DNA of 64,000 nucleotides from NCBI GenBank assembly GCA_038229295.1, contig JBBROO010000007.1, positions 1-64,000 on the forward strand, written 5' to 3'. Below are positions 53,778 through 62,085 of the stretch, in pieces. How positions within the stretch are numbered: position 1 is the stretch's first letter; every line of letters starts with the position of its first letter. This stretch comes from JAJPGZ01 sp038229295 (lineage in GTDB: Bacteria > Verrucomicrobiota > Verrucomicrobiia > Chthoniobacterales > UBA10450). The notes below the pieces were generated by a model, which was not told the DNA's origin, ran no database searches, and saw only the letters and a program-made list of their open reading frames with translations. A program made the position numbers and the translations under genes.

Positions 53778-56700
53778 TTAGAAAGGTTGCTTTGGCGGAG
53801 GATCTGTTTTGCCGCCCGGAGGACCACCGTAGCTGGTCGGTGCTACAGTGGAGTAGCCCCCGCCTGGAGTGCCACCACCAAAGCTTATGCTCCATCCAGA
53901 AGAAGCGCCTCCGAAAGGCCAGCCTCCAGACCCAGCCCCCGATGTGGGCGGGCCGGTGAAATTGAGACTGCTGAGGCTTGAGCCGAATCCAAAACTGCTT
54001 CCGCCAAAACTGAACCCGAGGCCGAGAGGTGCACTGGCGCCAAAATTAGTTAGAGAGAGACCAACATTGTCAAACGGGGCTCGCGCAAAACTTGGAGCCA
54101 AGGAAGGATTTTCGAACGTGCTAGCGGCTGCCGCCAGTTCCTGTTCAACGGCCGCCGCGTCAACATTCGCGATCATCTCATCAGCAGACGAATAGAGGTC
54201 CGCGAACCCTGCTAAACCTTCGCGGATACTGTTGCCCTGCATAAGTGCCTGAGCTCCGCTTTGCAATGAATATACTGCCTCAATTGCTTGCAGCGCTTTC
54301 CCAACATTAGGTGAGCTCATTTTTGCCACTGCACCCGAAATATTCGTGGGCATCGCGCCCGCTCCGCGCTGTTGCTGAGATGTGCCGGCGAAAGCTGCCA
54401 CGACTTGCGAAGTGCCTGTCGTGACGCTCCAAACAGCGGACGTTCCAAAGAATACAACAGCCGGGGTGGCGAGCCCGCCGCTGCCGCCCTCGGCGAAAAA
54501 CAATGCAGCGCCACTTGTTACTCCGACCCCAACATTCAATGCGCCTCGGCCAAATAGTCCCCAGTTTACAAGTCCAAGGGGATCGCTTCCGTTGAGAGGA
54601 TTGTTGCCGCAGTACCGATATAAATTCGTCGGGTCGCCGCTGAATCCAATTGGGTCGGCCTGAACAAATCGACCGAGATCGGGCGAGTAGAATCGGTGCC
54701 GCAAATCATAGAGTCCAAGCTCGCTGTACCATTGCTGGCCGGTGAAGAGACGGCGGACGGAATAGTTACTGGTTGAGAGTTGAGTGTTGAGAGAGTTGTA
54801 GAAAATCGGAGTGCCTTGCAGATCGTAGCGATACCACTCGAGCAATTGGCCGGTGCTGGCAGCAAGATGGGATGTCGATCCGCTGGCATCTTGGTAGTAA
54901 TACTGATTGCTCGTTAGGTTCTTGACGCCCGGCAGATATGCGGTGGACGGCGAAGTTGAACCGGACGCGTACTCTCCAATTAATTCCCAGCCATCGTACA
55001 CATTATAAGTCGGCGATCCGGCACCGATCGACCGACTGACTTGGCGATTCAATCCGTCGTACTTAAACGTTTCTATCGTGCTGCCTTTGGTTGCGCTAAC
55101 GAGCCGATTTTGCGCGTCGTACGAATAAATCGAGCCATCGACGCCGGTGGTCGTGTTGCCGTTTGCGTCGTACAATGCCTGGTTTGAATTGCGCGCACTG
55201 TACTGGTTCAGATTGTTTGTCGTGTAGATATCGCTTGGGCCGTAGGCAGCGAAAGTCGTTCGGTTGCCATTCGCATCATAGCTGATGGTTTGTGATCCCG
55301 GCGCAGTGGTGTCCGGATTCGCAACATTCAGCAGGATTGAAGTGGATTGATCGTTGAGGTCATAACCGAACACGTCGCCATTGCCGCCATCGCGCTTAGC
55401 CCATTTGCGGTTGCTGACGGAATCGTAAGCGTAAGCGAAGGTGCGCGTCGTGCCATTCAAGGCGTGGGAGATGTTGGTGATTCGGTCAAGCGCGTCGTAA
55501 GTAAGCGTGCTGCTCGTGGAATTGTCTGGCGCACGCGAGGTCAAATTGCCGTCGGGTTCGTATCCGTACGTTGTTACAGTCGCGCCGCCGGAATTGTTGA
55601 TCAGTTTCCAGAGCTGGTTTCGGCCAGTGTAGTTATACGTGAACGAATACGCGCCGTTCGGGTACTGGATTGTCGCGCGATTGCCATCCGCGTCGTAGGA
55701 ATAGGTCACGGTGCGTGCCGTACTGTCGGCGTATGTCGCCGTTTCCGTGTTGAGTGAATTGTCGTTGAAATAGTTGCGGCCAATGGTGGCGTTCGCGTTG
55801 ACAATGCTCGTCATCCGCGAAGCGACATCGTAACCGAAAGTGACGCTCGGCGTTAAACTGTCGTTCCAGTTGAAACCAGTTTGGCGATGCAAATTATCGT
55901 AAGCAAACGTTTGCACCTTTGCGTTCCGATTGGTGAACGTATCGATTCGACCGACCGTGTCGTAATGCCAAAGTTCGGTGGTGTTGGCGCCAGCGGCATC
56001 CAATGGATACGTAAGTTTCGTTTTGCGACCCATCAAATCGTAGTCGTAAGCATATTTTTCAGGGCTGCTGATTGCGACAAGGCGCGGGTCCTGCATGGTG
56101 CGCAGGAGACCGGAAGCGTAATACGTATATTTGGTGACCGCGTCCGGATCAGGCGTTTGCTTTTCCGTTTGTTGGAGCAAACGGTTCATCACATCATAGC
56201 TGTCGAACGTGGTCAGTTGTCCATTGGCGCGAGTCACACTGGCTTTTCGGCCGGCCGCGTCATATTTAAATGTCGTCGTGTTATTCAGCGCGTCCGTTAC
56301 CGACATCAGACGATTCCGCTCGTCGTAAACCGAAGTCGTGCTCTTGCCCGCAAACTGCTGTCCGGGTTGTTCGTTAGGGGAAATCACCGAAGTGACGTTG
56401 CCGTTGTTGTCGTACCCGTAACTTGTTTTGGCGGCGTCCAATGTCGTGTCGGCGACGATGGTATAAAGCTTGCGGTAGTTTTCGTCGTACGCGGTCGTGA
56501 TTTTTTTGCCTCCGGGAGAAGTCGCGTGCGTGACATTCGCATCTGTATGCGTGTAATCTTCGCTTGTGCCAGCCGTGTCGTAGAAAAGAAATGCCGTTAG
56601 GGGCGTGTTATGGCCGGGCGAAGTAACGCTGCGCACACGCCGGTAATCATCGTAAGTGAAACTGCCCGTATGACCGAGCTGGTCAGTGGTGCTGAGAAGT

Positions 56701-58592
56701 GTGCCATCGGGATTGTAAATGTTTGTGATGGTATGACGCTGACCGTCAATTGGATCGACTGGAAGCGTGGCGACGAGGACCTGACCACGTGAATTGTAGG
56801 TGTAACTCGTGCTGTGATTGGGATCGGCGAGAGTGGAACCGAGCGCGTCAGTGACATCAGAAACGCGATCGAGCGAATCGTATTTATATCGCAGAGTCGG
56901 TGTGGCGCTCGCTGGAACGGAAGGGTTTTGCGGGTCAACGCTGGCGAGATGATACGGGTCTCGAGATTCGGTGAGCAGTCCACGACTGTCATACGTCATT
57001 GTTTCCAAACCACCGGTGCGGAGCCGATGCGTGAGCACCTGCCCAAACGAGTTGTAGGTAAAACTCTCGCTGCCACCATCCGGGTAGTTGATCTGCGTGA
57101 TCCGCTTGTTCGTATCGCGCAAAAATGTTGTCGTGCGTCCGCCTTCGTCGGTAACGCTGTAGCGGTAATAAGGATTATTTCCGTCCCGATTGTTTGGATC
57201 GGGGCAGGTAGCGGAACCATAAACGTAGCTCACCGTGCCGCGCGGGGTACCGGTCGGCGTGTCGTTAGGCGTCAGTGGAGAAGTAATTTGTGTTGTCTGG
57301 CCTGCCAGCGGCTCATTCGTTAGGTTTGTCGTTTTCCCATTGCGGTCCGTGGTGGAATTGACATAGCCTTTAGCGTCGCGCGTTAGAGAACTGCTAATAC
57401 CGCGGAAGTCCGTCCAACTGCTGAGAAGCCCGGTGGCGTAGGTGAAAGTGCGCAATTTTCCATCGGCCCTCGTTTCTTTACGCGTGTTCGTACCCGTGAT
57501 AGTCAGCGTTGATACTGTCGGATTCGGCGACGTGCCGCTTTTTTCGCTCAGGATTTGTCCAGAGGCTACGAGCGTTCCATCTGGGTTGGTGCCGGTGGCG
57601 AATGCGTAGGATATTTTTCGCATCGGTCCCGCGTACATCGGATCATCGCACGTTGCCAGCAGGGGCCGGCCGCTCGGGCTCGTGTTGTTTGCTTGGTAAG
57701 TATAGGCGGCGGTAATACCGTCCGGGTAAGACACGCTGGTCAGCGCCGAATAAGTCGTCCCGCTCGCCACATATGCCGAGTAATTGTAAGTAACAGTGCG
57801 GCCTTGCTGAGTTAAGGAGAGCCATTCTTCCACTCGATCAACCACGTTGTCTCCCGCAGGGCCGGTCTTGTAGAAGATCTTCAACATTCGTCCCGCTGGT
57901 TCGGTGACGGTTGTTTTGGTGGTATCAGTTACCACCGTCGTCATCTGGCCGTACGGGTCGATGATCCCCTGGAGGGTGTAATGATAACCGATCATGTGGA
58001 AGACATGTCCTCGGTCGTCTGACTCGTCGAAGTGACTAACAGAGATCCTGAACCAAACCTGCGTACCATCCGAAAGGAGAAGATAAGCGTTACCCGATGT
58101 CGGCGCCGACGGGTTGTCCAAAATCACGTGCAGACGATCATGCACGCCCAAGGACGACGACCGACTGTAGGGGTCGCCCGGGCCGGTGTTGCCGTTAAAG
58201 GTAACCCTGCGACCGTCCGGGTAATCGACCGTGTAGCTCGGTGGCGTTACATACGACACCGTTTGGCTGTTGTCGGCGACGCTCCATTGATGGGAGTGCC
58301 GCCAACTGCCAGCGGCGCCCATGTCTGTGGCCAACTCTGGATAATAACGACTGTTGGCAGTTCGAACGAAAGCGAGCGGGTAAGCGCCGACCCCTCCGGC
58401 GACGACCAGATCCGTTACGGATCGTTTGGAGTTGGTTGTGTATGGATCATAGTTGCAACCGGTGTGGACAGATCCGCTGAATTCGCCCGAGACACCAGTT
58501 GGGTTGTCGTTGCCCGCTTGGGCGAATATTGCTCTGGCATAGAGACTCGCTGCGATGACCGCGCCAACGCTGAAATAACGAAGTAATCGCAT
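53778..58592 (-). CDS. Secreted Rhs/YD-repeat protein
   Basis: The 1604-residue protein has a signal peptide (MRLLRYFSVGAVIAASLYAR, cleaved near IFAQA). Many YD repeats follow (YDSRGLLTESRDPYHLASV, YDAAGRKASVTRANGQLTTF, YDALDRITNISHALNG). The Rhs core near residue 1290-1336 reads LYDLRHRFYSPDLGRFVQAD, then PIGFSGDPTNLYRYCGNNPL and DPLGL. The last 268 residues after the core are the variable tip: hydrophobic helices, then a Gly/Ser-rich stretch ending TDPPPKQPF. No known toxin motif is seen. Such shells encapsulate or present a C-terminal effector. It carries four CCTAACGA but no AAGATCGACA copies. A secreted partner gene lies five bases upstream. Confidence 0.92.
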   Translation of the reverse strand: MRLLRYFSVGAVIAASLYARAIFAQAGNDNPTGVSGEFSGSVHTGCNYDPYTTNSKRSVTDLVVAGGVGAYPLAFVRTANSRYYPELATDMGAAGSWRHSHQWSVADNSQTVSYVTPPSYTVDYPDGRRVTFNGNTGPGDPYSRSSSLGVHDRLHVILDNPSAPTSGNAYLLLSDGTQVWFRISVSHFDESDDRGHVFHMIGYHYTLQGIIDPYGQMTTVVTDTTKTTVTEPAGRMLKIFYKTGPAGDNVVDRVEEWLSLTQQGRTVTYNYSAYVASGTTYSALTSVSYPDGITAAYTYQANNTSPSGRPLLATCDDPMYAGPMRKISYAFATGTNPDGTLVASGQILSEKSGTSPNPTVSTLTITGTNTRKETRADGKLRTFTYATGLLSSWTDFRGISSSLTRDAKGYVNSTTDRNGKTTNLTNEPLAGQTTQITSPLTPNDTPTGTPRGTVSYVYGSATCPDPNNRDGNNPYYRYSVTDEGGRTTTFLRDTNKRITQINYPDGGSESFTYNSFGQVLTHRLRTGGLETMTYDSRGLLTESRDPYHLASVDPQNPSVPASATPTLRYKYDSLDRVSDVTDALGSTLADPNHSTSYTYNSRGQVLVATLPVDPIDGQRHTITNIYNPDGTLLSTTDQLGHTGSFTYDDYRRVRSVTSPGHNTPLTAFLFYDTAGTSEDYTHTDANVTHATSPGGKKITTAYDENYRKLYTIVADTTLDAAKTSYGYDNNGNVTSVISPNEQPGQQFAGKSTTSVYDERNRLMSVTDALNNTTTFKYDAAGRKASVTRANGQLTTFDSYDVMNRLLQQTEKQTPDPDAVTKYTYYASGLLRTMQDPRLVAISSPEKYAYDYDLMGRKTKLTYPLDAAGANTTELWHYDTVGRIDTFTNRNAKVQTFAYDNLHRQTGFNWNDSLTPSVTFGYDVASRMTSIVNANATIGRNYFNDNSLNTETATYADSTARTVTYSYDADGNRATIQYPNGAYSFTYNYTGRNQLWKLINNSGGATVTTYGYEPDGNLTSRAPDNSTSSTLTYDALDRITNISHALNGTTRTFAYAYDSVSNRKWAKRDGGNGDVFGYDLNDQSTSILLNVANPDTTAPGSQTISYDANGNRTTFAAYGPSDIYTTNNLNQYSARNSNQALYDANGNTTTGVDGSIYSYDAQNRLVSATKGSTIETFKYDGLNRQVSRSIGAGSPTYNVYDGWELIGEYASGSTSPSTAYLPGVKNLTSNQYYYQDASGSTSHLAASTGQLLEWYRYDLQGTPIFYNSLNTQLSTSNYSVRRLFTGQQWYSELGLYDLRHRFYSPDLGRFVQADPIGFSGDPTNLYRYCGNNPLNGSDPLGLVNWGLFGRGALNVGVGVTSGAALFFAEGGSGGLATPAVVFFGTSAVWSVTTGTSQVVAAFAGTSQQQRGAGAMPTNISGAVAKMSSPNVGKALQAIEAVYSLQSGAQALMQGNSIREGLAGFADLYSSADEMIANVDAAAVEQELAAAASTFENPSLAPSFARAPFDNVGLSLTNFGASAPLGLGFSFGGSSFGFGSSLSSLNFTGPPTSGAGSGGWPFGGASSGWSISFGGGTPGGGYSTVAPTSYGGPPGGKTDPPPKQPF

Positions 58593-58596
58593 ATAA

Positions 58597-59094
58597 TCAG
58601 AGGTTTGAATTTTCGGGAGTCAGCACCGGCGGATTTCTCTGCGCGTCCTGTGTATTGAGAACCCAGAATGGCAAGCCGATTTCCTCCGAACCGTCGCGGA
58701 TGCTGATTTGCGAGACTCCTGGATTGGGGCCCGCTTGAAATTTGAAACCGAATGTTCCATCAGCCCCGACAACGCACTGACTTGTCGTCCCGATCACTCG
58801 GCCACCATCGAGCGGTTGAAGTGTGATAATGTGGCCGACCTTGCTCGGAGAAACCTTGAGCGAAACATTTACGATCTGGTTCGGCTGCAATCCGATTAAT
58901 TGCGATGAACCTTGACGAATTTTCGTGGTCAGCGATCGACTGTTCCCAAAATCGACCGCCGCGGTCGCTTTAGCGGGCGCTGGAGAAGCTGAAGAAACTT
59001 GCGGTCCCGGCAGAGACTGCGAGAGACCAATGGGACTACAGAGGATGCTGGCGAAGAAGGCCGCCAGCCCGAATAAGGATGGAGGAGTGGGCAT
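58597..59094 (-). CDS. Secreted protein upstream of the Rhs gene
   Basis: The 165-residue protein from ATG 59094 has a signal peptide (MPTPPSLFGLAAFFASILCS, cleaved near GLSQS). A beta-rich domain follows (TKIRQGSSQLIGLQPNQIVN, VSLKVSPSKVGHIITLQPLD, GAFGFKFQ-like FGFKFQAGPNPGVSQISIRD). No family is recognised. It lies four bases before the Rhs start, so the two are probably co-transcribed from the promoter at 59102-59130, and may act together at the cell surface. An earlier TTG start at 59130 would lie inside that promoter. Confidence 0.6.
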   Translation of the reverse strand: MPTPPSLFGLAAFFASILCSPIGLSQSLPGPQVSSASPAPAKATAAVDFGNSRSLTTKIRQGSSQLIGLQPNQIVNVSLKVSPSKVGHIITLQPLDGGRVIGTTSQCVVGADGTFGFKFQAGPNPGVSQISIRDGSEEIGLPFWVLNTQDAQRNPPVLTPENSNL

Positions 59095-59101
59095 GGATGC
59101 A

Positions 59102-59162
59102 GATATAAAAAAACGCCACAAGAGCGTCAATTCTTTTCCCGCGTTCGTAACAAGATTGTTAC
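59102..59162 (-). promoter_or_regulatory. Promoter and palindrome of the secreted-protein/Rhs operon
   Basis: On the minus strand TTGACG (59130-59125) and TATATC (59107-59102) are 17 bases apart, a good sigma-70-type match. The expected transcript start is close to the ATG at 59094, so the message may be nearly leaderless. Upstream of the -35 box lies the palindrome GTAACAA-TC-TTGTTAC (59147-59162), a possible operator. Confidence 0.5.
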
Positions 59163-59208
59163 TTTCTTTTGCGAGACGGCGCGGGCGTTCCTCCGAAATC
59201 GCCCGAGC

Positions 59209-59292
59209 TGGTGCTCACGAGAGGACTTGAACCTCCACGGGTTGCCCCATACGGTTCTGAGCCGTACGCGTCTGCCATTCCGCCACGTGAGC
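59209..59292 (-). tRNA. tRNA-Leu (anticodon CAG)
   Basis: The minus strand reads GCTCACGTGGCGGAATGGC at the 5' end and closes with CGTGAGC plus A and CCA. The acceptor stem GCTCACG pairs with CGTGAGC. The anticodon loop is CTCAGAA between TACGG and CCGTA, giving anticodon CAG for CUG codons. A variable arm and GGTTCAAGTCC T-arm are present. The CCA is encoded. The 3' end faces the Rhs patch, the side where tRNA-targeting elements usually insert. Confidence 0.93.
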
Positions 59293-59367
59293 GAAGAAAT
59301 TCAAATTGCGTCGGCGGCCGAGGCGCGCAAGCCGAAATGTAATTGTCGATCTTGCGCGATGTCGATC

Positions 59368-60246
59368 TTACATGCGCCGCCGCTTCTTCGCGCGCACTTC
59401 GAGCTGATGCGCCTTACGCGCTTTGCCTAACGAACGCAAGAGATCGGCGTAGTTCGCGGCGACGATCTCGTAATCTTCCGGCGGTTTGTCGGTGGCGTCT
59501 TCCCAGCTTTTGAGCGACGCGCGGTAAAGCTCGGCCGCGCGGGCGTAGTCGCCGCGCGAATGGTAAACCACCGCGAGATTGCATTTTGATTGCGCGATGT
59601 CGGGATGCGTGGGCGGATGGACCTTCTCGCGAATGCCAAGAGCACGCAGATGCGTTTTTTCCGCTTCGCTAAATCGCCGCTCGTTCGTGTAGAAGACGCC
59701 GAGATTATTCAGGACCGATGCGACATCGGAGTGTTCCGGACCGAGTTGTTTTTCGTAGATCTGGAGCGCGTGCAAGTAATATGGCTCGGCCGCTTTTTGT
59801 CGTCCTGATTTCCGAAAGATGAGCGCGATGTTATTCAACATCGTGCCGAGATCGGAATACGGCAGATCGTCCAGCTGCGTGCCGGAGGCGATCGCTTTTT
59901 CGTAGTAACTGATCGCTTCCTCGGATTGGCCGAGGTTATCACAAAGATATGCGAGCCGGCGGGCGGAGCGAAAAAGGGCGCGTTGGTCTGGCGGTCGCAC
60001 TTTTTCCAAACTGCTGTGCGCTTTAAGAAGATACGGTTTCGCCGCGACCCGATCTCCGCTTTGGTCGAGAAGCTGGCCGAGCTTTTCGAAACTTACCGAG
60101 AGCCGCGCCTGATCATCAACAAACGCGCGTTTGGCCAGATCGAGAATCGTCTCGGCCACGCGCACCGCTTCCGGCAGACGATTACCCGCGCGCAACGTGT
60201 CGAGCTTGTCGTTGAGGATGCTCCACAACTTTTCTTCGCCTTTCAT
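59368..60246 (-). CDS. Tetratricopeptide-repeat protein
   Basis: The 292-residue protein is built of TPR units (AISYYEKAIASGTQLDDLPY, MLNNIALIFRKSGRQKAAEP, VLNNLGVFYTNERRFSEAEK, SKCNLAVVYHSRGDYARAAE). It has no signal peptide or membrane segment, so it is cytoplasmic and likely a scaffold for protein contacts. The partner is unknown. The stop TAA is part of an AAGATCGACA copy (59360-59369), with a second copy 16 bp further on (59344). The gene lies six bases downstream of lptE. Confidence 0.82.
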   Translation of the reverse strand: MKGEEKLWSILNDKLDTLRAGNRLPEAVRVAETILDLAKRAFVDDQARLSVSFEKLGQLLDQSGDRVAAKPYLLKAHSSLEKVRPPDQRALFRSARRLAYLCDNLGQSEEAISYYEKAIASGTQLDDLPYSDLGTMLNNIALIFRKSGRQKAAEPYYLHALQIYEKQLGPEHSDVASVLNNLGVFYTNERRFSEAEKTHLRALGIREKVHPPTHPDIAQSKCNLAVVYHSRGDYARAAELYRASLKSWEDATDKPPEDYEIVAANYADLLRSLGKARKAHQLEVRAKKRRRM

Positions 60247-60252
60247 GGGCTG

Positions 60253-60759
60253 TTACCATCCTTCGCTCAACTGACTAACTAATCGCGTGGCTAATTCTTC
60301 GGTCGCGAGCGGCAGGGCCTGACGCTCATCGGTCGTGACGTCGGTCCCCACGAAAAAGCTCGTGTTGCCGACCGCTTCACCGCCAGGCCCCAATTGTCTT
60401 CCGTCACGCGCGACCAGTTTGTATCTCACGCGCATGGTAAGATTGAACTCAGTGGTGGCGAGAACATTCCCGCGGACCGATCGCGCTGGCGATCGGCTGA
60501 TCTTTATGATTTCCCCATGCAAAGTTGCATCAGCGCTCTCGTCGTTACCAATCCTGAAGGTCCCGTCTTGCTGCATCTGCTTGATCACGGTGTTGGTGAC
60601 CAGCACCTCGACACGCGGAATGAGCGTTTCGTTTTTGAATGTTGGGATCGAGATGGTGTGGACTTCGCTTAGATACGCCGGTTTAGCGGGGCCGATGTGA
60701 TAACCGAGACACCCCGTCAGCGTCGAACAGACTAACCACGCCACTGCTAATTTTTTCAC
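60253..60759 (-). CDS. lptE: LptE-like LPS-assembly lipoprotein
   Basis: The 168-residue protein has a lipoprotein signal (MKKLAVAWLVCSTLTGCLGY, lipobox LTGC). It then shows GYHIGPAKPAYLSEVHTISI, NETLIPRVEVLVTNTVIKQM and ATLHGEIIKISRSPARSVRG, the LptE/LPS-assembly pattern. It would sit in the outer membrane with LptD to place LPS. Its start overlaps the end of the BamD-like gene by four bases, so both are expressed together. Confidence 0.85.
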   Translation of the reverse strand: MKKLAVAWLVCSTLTGCLGYHIGPAKPAYLSEVHTISIPTFKNETLIPRVEVLVTNTVIKQMQQDGTFRIGNDESADATLHGEIIKISRSPARSVRGNVLATTEFNLTMRVRYKLVARDGRQLGPGGEAVGNTSFFVGTDVTTDERQALPLATEELATRLVSQLSEGW

Positions 60760-61964
60760 GGCGCCGGAGAAGCGGCAGCATCAGGCGAAGGCGATGCATC
60801 CGATGTGTCCGACGCCGGCGCCGTCGTCGTGTCGGGCATGAGCGATGCCGGCGGAGGCAGGGCCGCATCCGTCTCCGGTGGCGGCAATGGCGCGACGTCG
60901 TTAGGCGAACCGCGCATGGCCGGCCCACCTTTCGCTGTTTGCACTTCGCCCTTCTTCTTTTTTACCGGGACCGGATCGGTTTTTAACGGCTGCAGCGCCG
61001 CTTCGCCCACTTTGGCGCGTAATTGATCGATCCGTCTTTTGGCCTTCGCGCTCTCGCTCGAGCCCGGCTGCTGCCGAATCACCTCATTATAATAAATGAC
61101 CGCCGCCCGGTAATATTTCTGTTTGTCGTAAAACTTCGCGATCGTGAAGGAAGTCGAAGTCTCTTTGCGCTGCAGCAAATCCAGATTCGCTCGCGCCTGC
61201 GCCGCTTTTTCGCTGCGCGGAAAGCGAAACAAAAAATCCTGAAACGCAGTCCGCGCTTTCTCCATCGCGGCGGTGTCCTTCGTTCCCTGGCGCGCGGCCG
61301 TAAACCAAATGTAACCGATTTGATATTGGGCATCGGCCGCGACGGGATCGTTCGGGAATTTATCCACTACCGCCTGGTAAGCCTGGATGGCCGCATCGTT
61401 GGCTCCCTCTTTTTCACGCGCCAGACCGATGTCGAATTGCGCACGCGCGGTGTATTTCCCGTAAGGCGCACTCCGAATAATGCCCGCGAAAATCTCGACC
61501 GCCCGGTCCAAAGCATTTGCAATCGAGATCCCCAAAAGTTTTACCTTCTTCCCATTCAAATACAATTCGCCCATCCGAAATTGTCCCTCGACCGCTTCCG
61601 CGAAATGCGAGTCAGTCGGATACGCCTGCATAATCCAGCGATACGCTTCCGCCGCACCCATCAAATCGTGCTCCTGTTCCATCAATTGCGCCGAGCGAAA
61701 TCCCGCGCCGGGCGCAAGCGCGTCCCGCGAATGTTTGCGCACCAACGTCCGATAAGCCTTGATCGCGCGCTTTATGTTCCCCTTTTGTTCGGCTTCCTGT
61801 CCGACGTGGAAAAGCTCCTCGGCGTTTCCGCTGATTTCCTCTTCGCCCGGCGCCACATACTTGGCTTTTTCGCCTGGTTTAAAGATGACAGACGCGGCCA
61901 TCGGACCGCTCGGGACGAGGCCAGCGGTCATAATGACAAAAAGGGTGCGCAGGGGAAAAACCAT
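60756..61964 (-). CDS. BamD/YbgF-like TPR envelope protein
   Basis: The 402-residue protein has a signal-like N-terminus (VFPLRTLFVIMTAGLVPSGP). TPR-type units follow (NAEELFHVGQEAEQKGNIKR, SAQLMEQEHDLMGAAEAYRW, AIQAYQAVVDKFPNDPVAAD, AARTAFQDFLFRFPRSEKAA-like repeats). The C-terminus is Pro/Ala/Asp-rich and probably disordered. It resembles outer-membrane assembly lipoprotein BamD or YbgF. No lipobox cysteine is seen, so it may be periplasmic and not lipid-anchored. lptE overlaps its end by four bases. Confidence 0.78.
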   Translation of the reverse strand: MVFPLRTLFVIMTAGLVPSGPMAASVIFKPGEKAKYVAPGEEEISGNAEELFHVGQEAEQKGNIKRAIKAYRTLVRKHSRDALAPGAGFRSAQLMEQEHDLMGAAEAYRWIMQAYPTDSHFAEAVEGQFRMGELYLNGKKVKLLGISIANALDRAVEIFAGIIRSAPYGKYTARAQFDIGLAREKEGANDAAIQAYQAVVDKFPNDPVAADAQYQIGYIWFTAARQGTKDTAAMEKARTAFQDFLFRFPRSEKAAQARANLDLLQRKETSTSFTIAKFYDKQKYYRAAVIYYNEVIRQQPGSSESAKAKRRIDQLRAKVGEAALQPLKTDPVPVKKKKGEVQTAKGGPAMRGSPNDVAPLPPPETDAALPPPASLMPDTTTAPASDTSDASPSPDAAASPAP

Positions 61965-62026
61965 GGGGTTTTGCAGGGTAAATGACTTCGCCGCTCCGTC
62001 AAGTTGACCGCACCTGGCCCGCCCTT

Positions 62027-62051
62027 AGATCGACATCTCGCAAGATCGACA
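62027..62051 (+). repeat. Tandem pair of uptake-like repeats in a gap
   Basis: TTAGATCGACA (core from 62027) and AAGATCGACA (62042) lie 15 bp apart in the same orientation between the BamD-like and DUF72 genes. The gap 61965-62085 otherwise shows only a divergent spacing region. The same-orientation pair cannot form a hairpin, so it is not a terminator. Confidence 0.8.
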
Positions 62052-62085
62052 TCTTCTCTCTCAAAAGCTAACCATTAGCTCTCTT

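Noticed and set aside
55347..57323. Several plus-strand ORFs of 130-240 codons inside the Rhs gene
   Set aside because: They are antisense shadows of the repetitive YD-repeat coding sequence, rich in Arg and Val with no recognisable domain.
59209..59241. Attachment-site repeat of the tRNA-Leu 3' end at the far border of the Rhs patch
   Set aside because: I looked around 51.0-52.3 kb for a repeat of the tRNA end and found none, and no integrase gene is present.
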